Origin: Bryum argenteum
Taxonomy: Eukaryota; Streptophyta; Bryopsida; Bryales; Bryaceae
Reading direction: 5' to 3'
DNA: 64,000 bases
Assembly (NCBI GenBank): GCA_037043015.1
Contig: CM073330.1
Span: forward strand, 4,365,263 to 4,429,262
Position numbers and translations under genes: made by a program. The stretch's first letter is position 1. The number at the start of each line of letters is the position of its first letter. Below are positions 46,612 through 57,341 of the stretch, piece after piece. The notes below the pieces were generated by a model, which made no database searches, was not told the origin of the DNA, and saw only the letters and a list, made by a program, of their open reading frames with translations.

Positions 46612-47954
46612 ATGATCGCTCTTGATAATTCAGCACCGACTTGTGCTACACAAGCTGCACTATCCTCATATAGAATAGTTGGGCTGATAGGAGTCTTCAG
46701 GCCCGAGTTGGTGATCAACAATCTGTGGAGATTGCAAAGCCAGACAGCTTCTCGTGTTGCTTCATGAAAAGCAATCAGCTCGGAGTGGTTGGTGGAGGTT
46801 GCTGTCACCGTTTGTTTCACACTTTTCCAAGAGATAGGAGCGTTACTATATAGAAAAATATAGCTAGTTTGGGACTTGCCTGTTGTAACATTAGACTTGT
46901 AACCAGCATCTGCGTAGCCAATGATGTCTGATGATTCACTCTTGGTATAGTGAAGTCCCAAGTCTTCACTGCCACGCAAATATGTGAAGATATGCTTGAC
47001 AGCGAGCCAATGCTTGATAGAGGGATTTTGACTATGCCTTGCCAATACACTCACAGTGAAAGAGATGTCAGGTCTTGTAAAGGTTGCTAGATACAATAGG
47101 GCGCCGATAGCTGAAAGATAGTGTGTCCTATCTGTGAACTCCTCTTCCTTGTCTTGGCATGGATGATAGGGATCATCCTTGGTGTTACTCATGCCAATCA
47201 TCAAAGCTGACAAAGGGCTGGCGTTGTCTATGTTGAATCTCTTCAACATCTTCTGAATATAACTCGTTTGATGGAGAAAGATACTGCCATCATGAAAATG
47301 GACAATCTGCAAGCCAAGGCAATAGGAGGTTTTCCCTAACAACTTCATTTCGAAGCGGAATGTTAGTAGACTTACAACTTTCTTGCATGCTGTTGGGGTA
47401 CTCACTAAGTTTATGTCATCAACATAAATGGCAAGTATGGCAAAGTCAGATGACTCTCTAAGGATGAAGACACAAGGCAAACTATGGTCAGGCTGGAATT
47501 TATGTTGTATCAAGAAAAAATGTAGATGAGAGTACCACATTCGACCAGCTTGCTTCAAGCCATACAAGGCACGTTGAAGTCTGAGACCGGAGTAGGACTT
47601 AGATGTGTGAGTCGGGATAGATTGAGAGAGAAAATAAGAAGGTGGCTTGATATAAAGCTCGGTGTCTAAAGGACCATATAGGTAGGCTGTTACTACATGT
47701 AGTAGTTGGGTTTCCAAAGTGTATTGGACAGCCATTCCTAACAGATATCGAAATGTAGAAGAATCCATGACAGGAGAGTAAGTAGATGTGTAATCGATAC
47801 CTGGGCGTTGAGCAAAATCTTGGGCTACTAATCGGACTTTGTAGCGGAGAATTTGCCCTTGAGCATTTCTTTTCTTTGTGAAAATCAATTTGTGGCCAAC
47901 TGGCTTGGTGTCGAAGTTGGTCACAAGCGGTCCAAAGACCTGATGTTTTCGCAA
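46608..47954 (-). CDS. Copia reverse transcriptase and RNase H
   Basis: A 448-codon uninterrupted frame. Reverse transcriptase motifs: YKVRLVAQDFAQRPGIDY, RALYGLKQAGRMWY and the catalytic YVDD (IYVDDINLVS). RNase H part: ALLYLATFTRPDISF, then the site around SWKSVKQTVTATSTNHSE and ILYEDSAACV. It ends prematurely just before the RNase H tail (46426-46611). The true upstream part of the polyprotein lies in other frames, so this frame alone could not give a normal polyprotein. Confidence 0.95.
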   Translation of the reverse strand: MRKHQVFGPLVTNFDTKPVGHKLIFTKKRNAQGQILRYKVRLVAQDFAQRPGIDYTSTYSPVMDSSTFRYLLGMAVQYTLETQLLHVVTAYLYGPLDTELYIKPPSYFLSQSIPTHTSKSYSGLRLQRALYGLKQAGRMWYSHLHFFLIQHKFQPDHSLPCVFILRESSDFAILAIYVDDINLVSTPTACKKVVSLLTFRFEMKLLGKTSYCLGLQIVHFHDGSIFLHQTSYIQKMLKRFNIDNASPLSALMIGMSNTKDDPYHPCQDKEEEFTDRTHYLSAIGALLYLATFTRPDISFTVSVLARHSQNPSIKHWLAVKHIFTYLRGSEDLGLHYTKSESSDIIGYADAGYKSNVTTGKSQTSYIFLYSNAPISWKSVKQTVTATSTNHSELIAFHEATREAVWLCNLHRLLITNSGLKTPISPTILYEDSAACVAQVGAELSRAIM

Positions 47955-48073
47955 AGAAGCATACTCATGCTGAAGAGCTTCAAGCCAGCGGAGTGAGTCA
48001 GGTCTGGCCTTTGCTTCTTCTAATGTAAGGGGGTCAGTAGCTTCTTCTAAGCTAGATACAAAAGAACAAGAAA

Positions 48074-49361
48074 TTAGGGGAGCCCCTGACTTGTCAACCT
48101 AGGTTTCTTGGCTTTGGGCAGTAAAGACTGAGCAGTATCTTGGTTAGGTAAGAGTTTGATGGAAGACAGACCAGTGCCTGGAAGAGGGTTTCGAGTGATT
48201 CGAGAAGAATCATTGAAACCATCTAGAAGCTTTTCAGCTAAGGCTTGGAGATTTAGTAGTTTCCTAACTTCTGAGTTTGTGAGGTTAGTAATAGGATCTG
48301 GATTCATTGTGAAGGTTTGAGGAGCAGCGAAAACAAGGGGTTGAGAAGAACCCGGAGAGATAAGAGAAGGGAAGACTTTTTCTTCAAATTGACAATTTTG
48401 GAACCGAGCCTTATGTAGGTAGCCTGTCTGAGGCGACACATAACAGATTATACTTGGAGAGTCAAATCCTATATAGATGCCGTCTTGGCGATGGAACCCT
48501 ATAGTCTTACGTTGAGGCTCTGGAACAGGGACCCAAACACGACATCCGAAGACTCTAAAGTGGGCAACGCTAGGAGGTTGACCAGTTAAACTCTCAAGGG
48601 GAGAATCTTAAAGAAGTAGGGTAGGTCTATACCTAAGCAAGGTAGTTGCATACAATACAGCATGTGACCAAAATGATGAACGAAGATGAGCATGGATCAA
48701 AAGAGGCCGGCTTATGAATTAGATTTTCTTTATAAAAGCCAGCCCATTTTGAGACTGCTCATATGAGACATTGTAAGTTAGAGGAATCCCAGTGGCTTTA
48801 CAGTAATCTTCAAAAACATGGGACTTAAATTCTTGTGCATTATCCATGCGCAAGAATTTTACTAGATACTCTGGGAAATGGATTTTGAACCTTATCAAGG
48901 ATGCTAGGATCTTAGAAAAGACAATGTTTTGGATGCTTAGTAAAGAGACTTCAAAATGGACCCCAACAGCATCAACAAGAACGAGGAGGTACCAGAAAGG
49001 TCCGGATGGAGGATTGATGGGGCCACAGACGTCCCCTTGAAGTCTATGAAGTGGTGGAGGGAGCTCCTGCGGAAGTTTCCACTCCGAGGGCTTAAGGATA
49101 AGCTTGAGCACACGCCCCGCATACTCCAAGCTTGTGGGCATCACTTAGACAGACTTCATGACCCGTTAAAACAGGTATCATCCGTCTAAGCATGGTCACT
49201 CCTGGGTGGCCCATCCTCGAGTGCCAAAGTTCAACCTTGTCAAGTATGGCAACTGAGTATGTTGAATGGTCGTGTTGAACAGTACTGAGACAAGAGATCG
49301 GAATCTCATAGAGGTCGTGAGCTCCGCAGTGTGCAATAGCTAGGCACTTGTCTCCTTGCAT
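48074..49361 (-). pseudogene. Copia integrase region, fragmented
   Basis: 49092-49361 has the pre-integrase zinc motif (LWHSRMGHPG ... CGAC). 48719-49144 has the integrase core: GDVCGPINPPSGPFWYLLVL with the first Asp and FLRMDNAQEF with the second. The segment where the catalytic Glu is expected reads QNGLAFIKKI and then stops, so the third acidic residue is missing from the frame. 48440-48720 continues in a shifted frame (FGCRVWVPVPEP) and 48074-48439 is the linker before reverse transcriptase (ARFQNCQFEEKVFPSL). Confidence 0.85.
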
Positions 49362-49623
49362 CAGGTTTAGAATCGCCTCACCGTTCCTGATCGCAGTCAG
49401 GACGTGAATTCCATGTGCCCGGAGGTTGCGAAAGCTGATCAGACTTCAGTGTGCCTCCTGGGCGAACATGGCATTGGAGCAGATGAGGGTGGCGCCTCCG
49501 GAGAGCTTCACTCTTGCCCGGCCCTCACAGAAGATCATCCTCCGTTTTCCGGCGACTGTGCTGAGCTCACAAGTGTGCCATGCTTCGGAATCATGTCTCG
49601 AAGCGGTGGGCTCAATCATGCCT

Positions 49624-50802
49624 TCACGTCTCGGAATCATGTCTCAAGAAATCAAAGTAGTGTGCACTACTTAAGATTGTATGCGTGGATCCACTATCCA
49701 GCAAAGCCATGTCTCCATCGGACGTCTCCGAGTGGATGTAAGTGCTCAAAGACTGAACTATGGCGGTGTAATTCTCAGGGTCAGTACCATCAAGAGATGG
49801 AGCATCTAGAGAGTGTGAATCACTCTGACCCTTCCGGAGCTCTTGGAGTTCTTTGTACAACTTCTCCGTGTATGTTCCGGCCCGGCAGTCAGAAGTCTCA
49901 TGTCCTATTCGGCCACATCTTTGACACATATTGGATTTACAATCCCGAGTTAGATGTCCCGGGCCACCACATTATTTACACTTGCCCGTTCGGCAATCTT
50001 TTTGTAAGTGACTGTCTCTACCACACTTGAAACATTTGCGGGAAACGGACTTACTAGAAGAGCGAGAGTCTGAGTTAGAGGACTTATTTTGAGGCCTGGT
50101 GTGCGGAGTTTGTTTCTGCTTCTGTTGATTGGACTTCCCACCTCCTTTGGCCTTCCGTGTTGGTAGCTCCACTGCGTTGGTCTCACGTGGCGGTTTGGCT
50201 TCGTTGTTCTTCAGCAGCAACTGTTGTTGTTGTTCGGAGAGAAGCAGGAATTGGGTGAGCTCGCTGTAAGTCTTGAACTTCATAGTCCGGTACATCTAGG
50301 CCAGCAATGCAGATGCAGTTGGGAAGGTTGACAAAGTCTTGTCAATCATCTCCTCATCGCTCTTGGGTTCTCCGCACATATGTAGTTGAGATATAATTGT
50401 GAAGAGTTGAGTGTTGTATGATGAGAAGTCTGCAAAATTATACACCCTTAGATTTGCTCAATCACTACGGGCCTTGGGTAAAAAGATGGTCTTCTCATGT
50501 CGAAACCTCGCCTCCGATTGCCTCCAAAGATCTGCTTGGTCATCAACTAGTAAGTATTGCTGTTGAAGAGAATCGTCAATATGCTTTCGCATAAAAACGA
50601 TTGTCCGGCTCCTCTGTGCAGCCGTAAAATTTGCGGGTACTAGGTAATTTAGAATATTTTTCAACTCGTTAGATACAAAGTATCCTTTGAAATCAACGTA
50701 CCATCGCAAATAATTTCTACCATCAGCTTCTAACTCAGGAAATATAAGGGGCTGGATACTCTTAGCTATTTAATTTTCTACTATAGGCCTAGAAGTAGCC
50801 AT
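49624..50802 (-). pseudogene. Copia gag-protease region with four in-frame stops
   Basis: A single frame from ATG at 50802 to 49624, interrupted at 50772 (TAA), 50460 (TGA), 50298 (TAG) and 49974 (TAA). Gag: ELEADGRNYLRWYVDFKGY near the start and DEEMIDKTLSTFPTA later. Zinc knuckles: CFKCGRDSHLQKDC, a second one containing the last stop (CGGPGHLTRDC), and CQRCGRIGHETSDC. The protease active site is ALLDSGSTHTIL near 49690. Positive-strand frames across here are shadows. Confidence 0.9.
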
Positions 50803-51181
50803 GCTAGCAAAACTTAAAGGACAAGATAATATCTTATCAAGTAACTAAGAGTAAATGAAAGTAAAAAATGAAAAACAAAAAGATGAGGAAATGAAAATGC
50901 AAGCAGAGTTCATAGAGAGTTGGCCACAGAGAGTCGGCTTCGAGCTGCAACAGTTGGCTGGGATGTTAGCATGCACGAGCATGCAGTAGCAACGATTGGT
51001 AACTGGGCTGGTAACGGAGGCCTCAGGGCAGCAGGTGCTGGCAGGCTAGAGCAATGGGGGGTTTCTTGTCTCTGTATGAAACACAGATCAGATGTACGCA
51101 CTATAGAACAGATCATGTTCAAGTATAGTCGTATACGCACTATAGAATAGATCCTGTTTAAGTATAGTCGTGCTGATAACG

Positions 51182-51438
51182 TGTTGTAAGCAAGAGATTG
51201 ACAAGAAAGAAGTGAGGAGAGGCTAGCTCTCCCGTAACTTTATATAGAAGGTAGAACTAAAGTTTAACTTGGGTTTTACCCATGATTTGCCTATGCATCC
51301 TTCTATTGTAACTCCTTGTTAAAACATGGGGCTGATTTCATGCATCAACTCACAGTTAGTGGTTGGTGCTAATTACATGCACTAACTAACTAATGGTATA
51401 GTAACTTACAGTAGAAGTAGAACATTTTATTTACAACA
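51182..51438 (-). repeat. 5' LTR of the copia element
   Basis: 257 bp, same length as the other LTR; on the plus strand it starts TGTTGTAAGCAAGAG and ends TTATTTACAACA. It is followed on the plus strand by the target duplication ATCTT. Confidence 0.95.
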
Positions 51439-51443
51439 ATCTT

Positions 51444-52453
51444 AATGATTAACTATGCAAATGTTTTGATTAAAGGGAGGAGGGAGGAGGGGGTTTTCAT
51501 AACATGTTTTCTTTCCACCGCCATCTAGTGTGGGATGATTGATTTTTTGGTTTTTTGATAAATTATTTTGGGAAAGACAATTGAATTCTTTCCAAGTATT
51601 TATAAAAAATTTGGATGTTTTTTTTTGGAGGATGTATGAATTACTCTTGAATTTTTAATTTTTTTCTTTTTCTTTTCCACTGAGAGGGATAAATGGCTGT
51701 TTTTTCAAAAAATAGAACTACAACAAGGCTCCGTTAGGAAACTCAGATGGAGTCTCTAGTTGTGGAGTTTAACCGACAGGGCACCAATGGATCAGTACTT
51801 ATGGAACAAAGGGAGTACTATGCCAAGTCCTTACAGTGGCGACAAGAAACTACATAGAGTAACATCTAAAGTCCACCGAAGCCTGCTTTGGATTGATTTG
51901 ACTTAAATCATCCTTTAATTTTGAGTATTCAGCTTGCATAAAGTTCAAAGCTTTTGCAAGTTGTAGAGTTTTTTTATGCCTTTCTGAAAAAACCATTCAA
52001 GTTTCAAAATTCCTTCTACTTTAGGGAATACACATGGTTGAAGTTTGAAGACACTATTAGGGTCAACCTTTGAAAACACAATCTTGGGCATGTTGAACTT
52101 TGCCTAAAACTGTGGTATATGCTCAGTAATTTTCAAAATCTGCCCAAAATTCAATAAAATTGTAGGAACTTAAAAAAGTCACCAAAAATTGTGATTTTAC
52201 TCTTATTCAAATTTTGTTGTTATTATATGAAAGCATGATCTCGCCGTTGAGATCCTCAATGAGATTATTTTTCAAGAATGAAGTCATAGCTAAGTGGGGT
52301 TCCCATCACCCGGTTTGGCAGCTTCATAGTGTTACCTTATTTACTACGTAAATTTTTATTTTAGCTCATTCTTTTTTACTTTCCTCTTTTCTCTTCCTCT
52401 CTCTTGGCCCGGACTTGTCCTGCTTCGCCAGAAATGACGGAGCCATGGCCTTG
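51444..52453. other. AT-rich intergenic DNA
   Basis: No gene supported. 52080-52250 is distantly similar in layout to 57690-57840 (CTCA...TTTTCAAAATCTGCC and TTTTACCAGAAATTG-like stretches). Confidence 0.4.
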
Positions 52454-52456
52454 TAA

Positions 52457-52976
52457 GAGCATCCTCAATGGACACTGAATAAGCTCCCTCTAAACCAAAT
52501 TCTATCTTTTGACTGATTTAAAATTAGAAATTAAAATTATTATCATTAGAAGCGCATGTAAATAAACGTGAGATATTTCTCAAGAATTCTTTTTTGTGAA
52601 ATTGGGACATAGGTTAAATCCCTCATTAAAAATACCACATTTTCAAAATTTAGAGAGAGTGCACCAAATCTTGCTTAAAAAGTAGGTGACCCCCCCTTAT
52701 TCCCTCTATATTTCTAAAATTTCTAAGAGGGAGCGTGTGAGGATCTTCTCATTTTTGAGCAAGATTTGGTGCACTCCCTCTAAATTTTGAAAATGTGATG
52801 TTTTCAATGAGGGATTTCACCTACGTCCCAATTTCACAATTTTTTTTTCTTGAGAAATATCTCACGTTAATTTACATGCGCTTTTAACGATGGTAATTTT
52901 AATTTCTAATTTTTAATCAGTCAAAAGATAGAATTTGGTTAATAGGGAGTGTATCCCGTGTCCATTGAGGATGCCC
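52457..52976. mobile_element. Harbinger/Tourist-like fold-back element, 520 bp
   Basis: Terminal GAGCATCCTCAATGGACAC is matched by inverse GTGTCCATTGAGGATGCCC, and the arms continue inward for about 225 bp with moderate divergence (AAATTCTATCTTTTGACTG; GCGCATGTAAAT). TAA flanks it on both sides (52454-52456 and 52977-52979), as expected for PIF/Harbinger. No coding capacity. Confidence 0.8.
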
Positions 52977-52979
52977 TAA

Positions 52980-54938
52980 CTCCTTCTTTTCAAACAGTAA
53001 ACGTTACCCTTTATTTTTGTCGGAATTTTAAAAAACTAAAAAAAAATTTAAAAAAATAAAATAAAGTTAAAATAATAAAAAAATAAAAAAATAAATTAAT
53101 TGCCGATGGCGGTGTCCAAGCCCAAGAAGATGGGGATAAATTCCAGAAGCACGAGTGTAGCGGAGAATGAGCAGACGATGTCGGTCGAGTAAACAAAAGA
53201 CCGGGTCACTGTACTCTAGAGAAAGGAAAAGGTGCGATGCAAGATACCACTCCGACTGCCAAAAAATTTGACACCACGTACGCAAAAAGTGTTGCTCTCG
53301 TGCATGAATGGTGCTTTTTGACAATCCACTTTCTTTTATATTTTTATGATTGCAACATCTACATGTCAATAGTGACTAGTACTTCCCCGCAGCGTTGCTA
53401 TGCTCATACAAATGAAATTTAGTATTTTCGAGATCATAAATACTTTGATATTCAAAATCCAGGGAATCAGAAGTCCGATGCACAATCCGAGTGTTGCCCA
53501 CACCTCTACAAAAAAATTAGCTTCTAAGGACACCTCATGCGCCCCGATTCGGCCGACGGTGCCTTAGATCATAATGTCGCCTGCAAAACAAAACAAAACA
53601 AAACAAAACAAACTACTTGCCTTCAATTATAGTATGCCTTCAGGGTATTGCCATGCCCACTTAAATAGTTTGACCATGCTCCTCTTCTTTTTCTGCTATA
53701 TCTATAACTAGGTCATTTTTGTAATTTTGGTGATTTTGGGGCCATACATACTTTTAGATTCAATATCTGGGGATTTGTATACATGTCTCGCAATCTGATC
53801 ATTTCCAAAAAAAAAAAAAAAAAAAAAAAAAACATTCAACAACACCTCATGCTTGCCAAATCCGATCGGTTGTCCGTAGATCATAATGCCACAAAACAAA
53901 CAAACTACCTAAGTGCCCAGAGTGTCATTTTTCGACATTCTGGATGTGAGGCTCCGTCTTTGGTGCACAACCCCGCTTTCATCCCATCAAATTTTCATCC
54001 ACCGTTTTTTTTGCCCAACTCCTTGGCGGGTTTACTCTACTCCCTCCTTGGGTAAATAGTAAAAACCTTGATCCTCAATTTGTGAGAGTGGGCGAAAGAG
54101 ATTTTGCATGAAAGTTTTGGTGGTGTGAGGCAAAAATTTTGATGCGAAAGAAGTAGGCAAGGTAGAGAGCTTGCAAAAATATGGGATGAAGAATTTTATT
54201 GCTGGAGTTGCTGCAAGGTGGATTGTTGCTATTTGATTTATTTTTTTACATTCCGTTTTCAGATTCTTCTTCTGAGCTTCCTTATCTTTCTTTATTTAAA
54301 AAGAATCATTTCTATTCAAGGCTCTCAAAAAAAGTATTACACCCCTAATGTGGGGTGATGCTTGTTGCCCCTCCTTTTTTGGGGGCGTTTTTCACCTCTT
54401 TTTTGCATGGATCTTGAAATCCATAGCTCCAAATGCCATGCAACTTGGCGGTCATACTATTTGCCATGCTCCAAAGAAGATTCTACGGTTGGATTTTCCA
54501 TTTTCATCTTTTATTTGTCTTTACGCGGTTTTGAAAAAATCAGCGTTATTACCAACTTTTTGGAGCTTTACCCCGCTTGGGCATTTAGGGGTTAATTATT
54601 ACCTTAATTATACCAAATTGCTTTGTGCCAAGATGAAACACCCCATTTTCATTTTAGAACTCAAAATAACATGATTCTCATATGTTCAAATTTTAAAGAA
54701 CCTACTTATGCCTAAAATTATACATGTTTCCTTTTTTTACTTACACATACGTATTATCAAAATTTACTAAAGACATAAGAATACTTGTTTAAAATTTTGT
54801 TTGGAATTATATGTCGGAATTGGCAATAAATATTTAGGTTTGAAATGACGTAAACTTGTGTCATTAAAGACAAAATAATGTCAATTTGGACTTGTTAGTC
54901 CAAGCAAATTTTTTAACAGAATTTATACTATACAAAAA
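52980..54938. other. Intergenic DNA with simple repeats
   Basis: It has A/T runs at 53028-53100, (CAAAA)n at 53586-53611 and an A-run at about 53807-53831. A diverged direct duplication: ACACCTCATGC ... TTAGATCATAATG(T)C at 53528-53583 and again at 53844-53888. No supported gene; ORFs at 54348-54674 lack domains. Confidence 0.5.
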
Positions 54939-54948
54939 TTGTTGGTTA

Positions 54949-55521
54949 CCCTAGACGGCTACATGATGCACAAGTTCTTTGGTCGACTTTGCACTGCTCA
55001 GTAATTTGGATCATCTGGTTGGACAGCTGCGCACGAATATTCTCAGACGCTCCGTGGTCTCCTCATCAACGTGAACTGAGGATATGGGAATCTCTGGTGG
55101 AAGCACTGAATACCGCGTGGTTTCAGACAACACAACTCATCCGGAAATACCCGCAACACTCCTCCATTTTCCTCGATCGATTTGACAATAATTGGTTACC
55201 CGCTTCGCATTTTGTCGACAATAATTGGTTACCTGCTTCGCATTTTGTCGAGCGTGACGGAAGAAGACTAAAATGGAAGGTGGGGCAAGTTCCGATGGGC
55301 ACACTACGTGATTGAATACCTCGGCTTGCAGGAGGGGAAGTAAGGATGTGTAGACACCGTAGTGTGAGAAGAAGGAACTCTTAGGCCTGGGAGCCAGGTA
55401 GGGTAACTCCTAGACAATACTTAGATAGTAGAAAATACAAAAATTTGACTCTCCGGATACTCAATATCCTGGTACATGTATGTATTGATTTCGCGATTAA
55501 TTGATACATTAATTCATTGAT

Positions 55522-55558
<37 letters not shown>

Positions 55559-55571
55559 AATTAAAAAAAAT
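54949..55571 (+). mobile_element. 5'-truncated LINE with poly-AAAT tail
   Basis: It is flanked by the target duplication TTGTTGGTTA (54939-54948 and 55572-55581). A 108-codon frame (54989-55315) begins HCSVIWIIWLDSCARIFSDA, like the C-terminal end of plant LINE ORF2 (usually WIIWLERNxRIF). About 200 bp of 3' UTR follow, then (AAAT)n at 55526-55560. The frame contains an in-frame 33-bp tandem duplication (55184-55216 and 55217-55249) giving DNNWLPASHFV twice. Confidence 0.75.
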
Positions 55572-55581
55572 TTGTTGGTTA

Positions 55582-56214
55582 GTGTTACATGCACTAATTC
55601 ACATAAATAAATTATATAATTTTTTACTGTTGATCAATATTTTACCCTCTATATCGGTCAAGATGGGACTTTTAATAGTGTAAGAATATTTATGTCAAGG
55701 ATAAAGACTTATAACTATTCCGAATCTTTGAAAAACATAATAGTAACTAACAACTCTTGTGTTTGGAGGGATGGAAACAACACATGTATGTGGTGCAAGA
55801 ATATTTTTGGACATATTTTGAATTATCTTTATATATGATCTATTACCTTACTTATACACGTGCATGTACACCGAACTCCTTAGTTCCAGATAGGTACTCA
55901 TCATACTCAAAATCAGAACGTTCTAGAGTTAAAAATAAGGTTTAATTCAGTTGTTGTAGAATGGAAAAATAGACTTTTGGAGAACCAACCATTTTTAGAA
56001 GTAGATATGACTTCCAGCTCTTCAAAATTTATTTCTAGTGGAGTTTGAGATTTATATAATATTTCAACCTCACAGGACCTATAATACGCCTACAAAAATT
56101 TGACTTCTTATATCAACAGTGAATAATGAAATATAAATACAAAGCTAGCTTATAACAATTGAAAAGTCAGTGAAAAGAAAGCGGTATTGAAAATCTAAGT
56201 GATGTTAAGATGCC
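55582..56214. other. AT-rich intergenic DNA
   Basis: No gene or clear repeat. Confidence 0.4.
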
Positions 56215-56588
56215 TTAACCCTTAAAGGTCCTTCCACTCCTCAATGGGCAGCCCAAAATTGGATCTCAGCATCTTTTGGACTTGGGCAACATGAATAGTG
56301 CACTTTTTGAACTTGGGCAGCATGAATGAACCAATCAATGATGAGTTTGCAACCTCCTACAAGGTTTTGTGCAATTCAAACCTACCGCTACCACAATCCT
56401 TTCAAAGCACAAATCACTCATACAAATTGCGATTTGAATTGTAGGATTTCACTTCGTAGATGCATCACAAGAAGGTGACCAGAATGATATAAAAAAAAAT
56501 AAGTGAAAATTTGAGAATCAAAAGAGCTACATGCAAGATTCTTGTTGGAAAACAACCCGAGGGGCTAACAGGTGCCTTCAAGGGTTAA
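56215..56588. mobile_element. piggyBac-like TTAA element, 374 bp
   Basis: The left end TTAACCCTTAAAGG is matched by the inverse right end CCTTCAAGGGTTAA (one mismatch). TTAA is at both tips. Confidence 0.6.
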
Positions 56589-56790
56589 GTACAGGAAAAT
56601 AGGAAAATCAAACTTGAAAAAAAAGGTAAAATCTCAATTGTTGATAAAGTCTTGATAATTTTAGAAAACTTCTAAGAATATATGCAAATATAACATAGTG
56701 CTTAATTGAGGTGAAAAAGTCCATCTTCATAAATTATAGTGAATTTTTAGATAGGATTATTCTGAAAGAGCAACTCTTGTCTAATGTATA

Positions 56791-57341
56791 TTAACCCCTA
56801 AGATCCCAATCAACCATTTTATGGTCGATCCCAAATTTTGAGGAGCTGTACTTGGATAAAAAAAAGATTTTTTTGAGGATTTTTTTCAACATTCCAGAAG
56901 TTTGGTAAGTTGGGAACGGCATAAGTTTGTACGGAACCCTGTTTGGATTCATAAAATAATCAGAATAAGCCTTCAAACACAAACGAGACAAAGTTTTCTT
57001 AGTGTAAGAAAACTTACTATTTTGGGAGACTAATAAGGATCTTCATAGGTTACTTGTGGCCTCTCTCCAATTTATCATATAATTTGTGATTTTAGCCAAT
57101 CATAGCAATTTCCAATTACTAATAATTGAAATTACATTTTATATTGATTTTCAAAGATTTATTCTCTTTAATTAATTATGATACAAATCTTACTTATTTT
57201 AGAAAAGTTAACCGTATAGATCTAATTTAGGGTTTAAGGTCTTTATACTATCTTTAGAGCGCTACATCATAAGGGTTACCGAATCCATATTTTATAACAC
57301 ATCTAAGTTTTCTTCAAACCCCTTGGGCCTTTAGGGGTTAA
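56791..57341. mobile_element. piggyBac-like TTAA element, 551 bp
   Basis: The left end TTAACCCCTAAGATCCC and right end GGGCCTTTAGGGGTTAA are inverted with few mismatches; TTAA is at both tips. Unpaired ends of the same type occur at 58329 (TTAACCCCTAACC) and 54585 (TTTAGGGGTTAA). Confidence 0.6.

Larger units (their letters stand above)
46028..51438 (-). mobile_element. Full-length Ty1/copia retrotransposon, 5.4 kb
   Basis: It has 257-bp LTRs at both ends, a 5-bp target duplication ATCTT (46023-46027 and 51439-51443), and internal order gag, protease, integrase, reverse transcriptase, RNase H, which defines copia. On the minus strand the primer-binding site region begins CGTTATCAGCACGAC next to the 5' LTR, similar to but not identical with the usual initiator-Met complement. 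The polypurine tract GAGGAGGAG lies next to the 3' LTR (46285-46293). The two LTRs differ at about 16 positions by eye. Several stops and frame changes make it non-autonomous. Confidence 0.95.

Noticed and set aside
49404-50030. 208-codon plus-strand frame
   Set aside because: Antisense to copia gag and protease, which carry zinc knuckles and the DSG motif.
46028-51438. Copia element as an active autonomous transposon
   Set aside because: Four in-frame stops in gag-protease, frame breaks in integrase and RNase H, and about 16 LTR differences.
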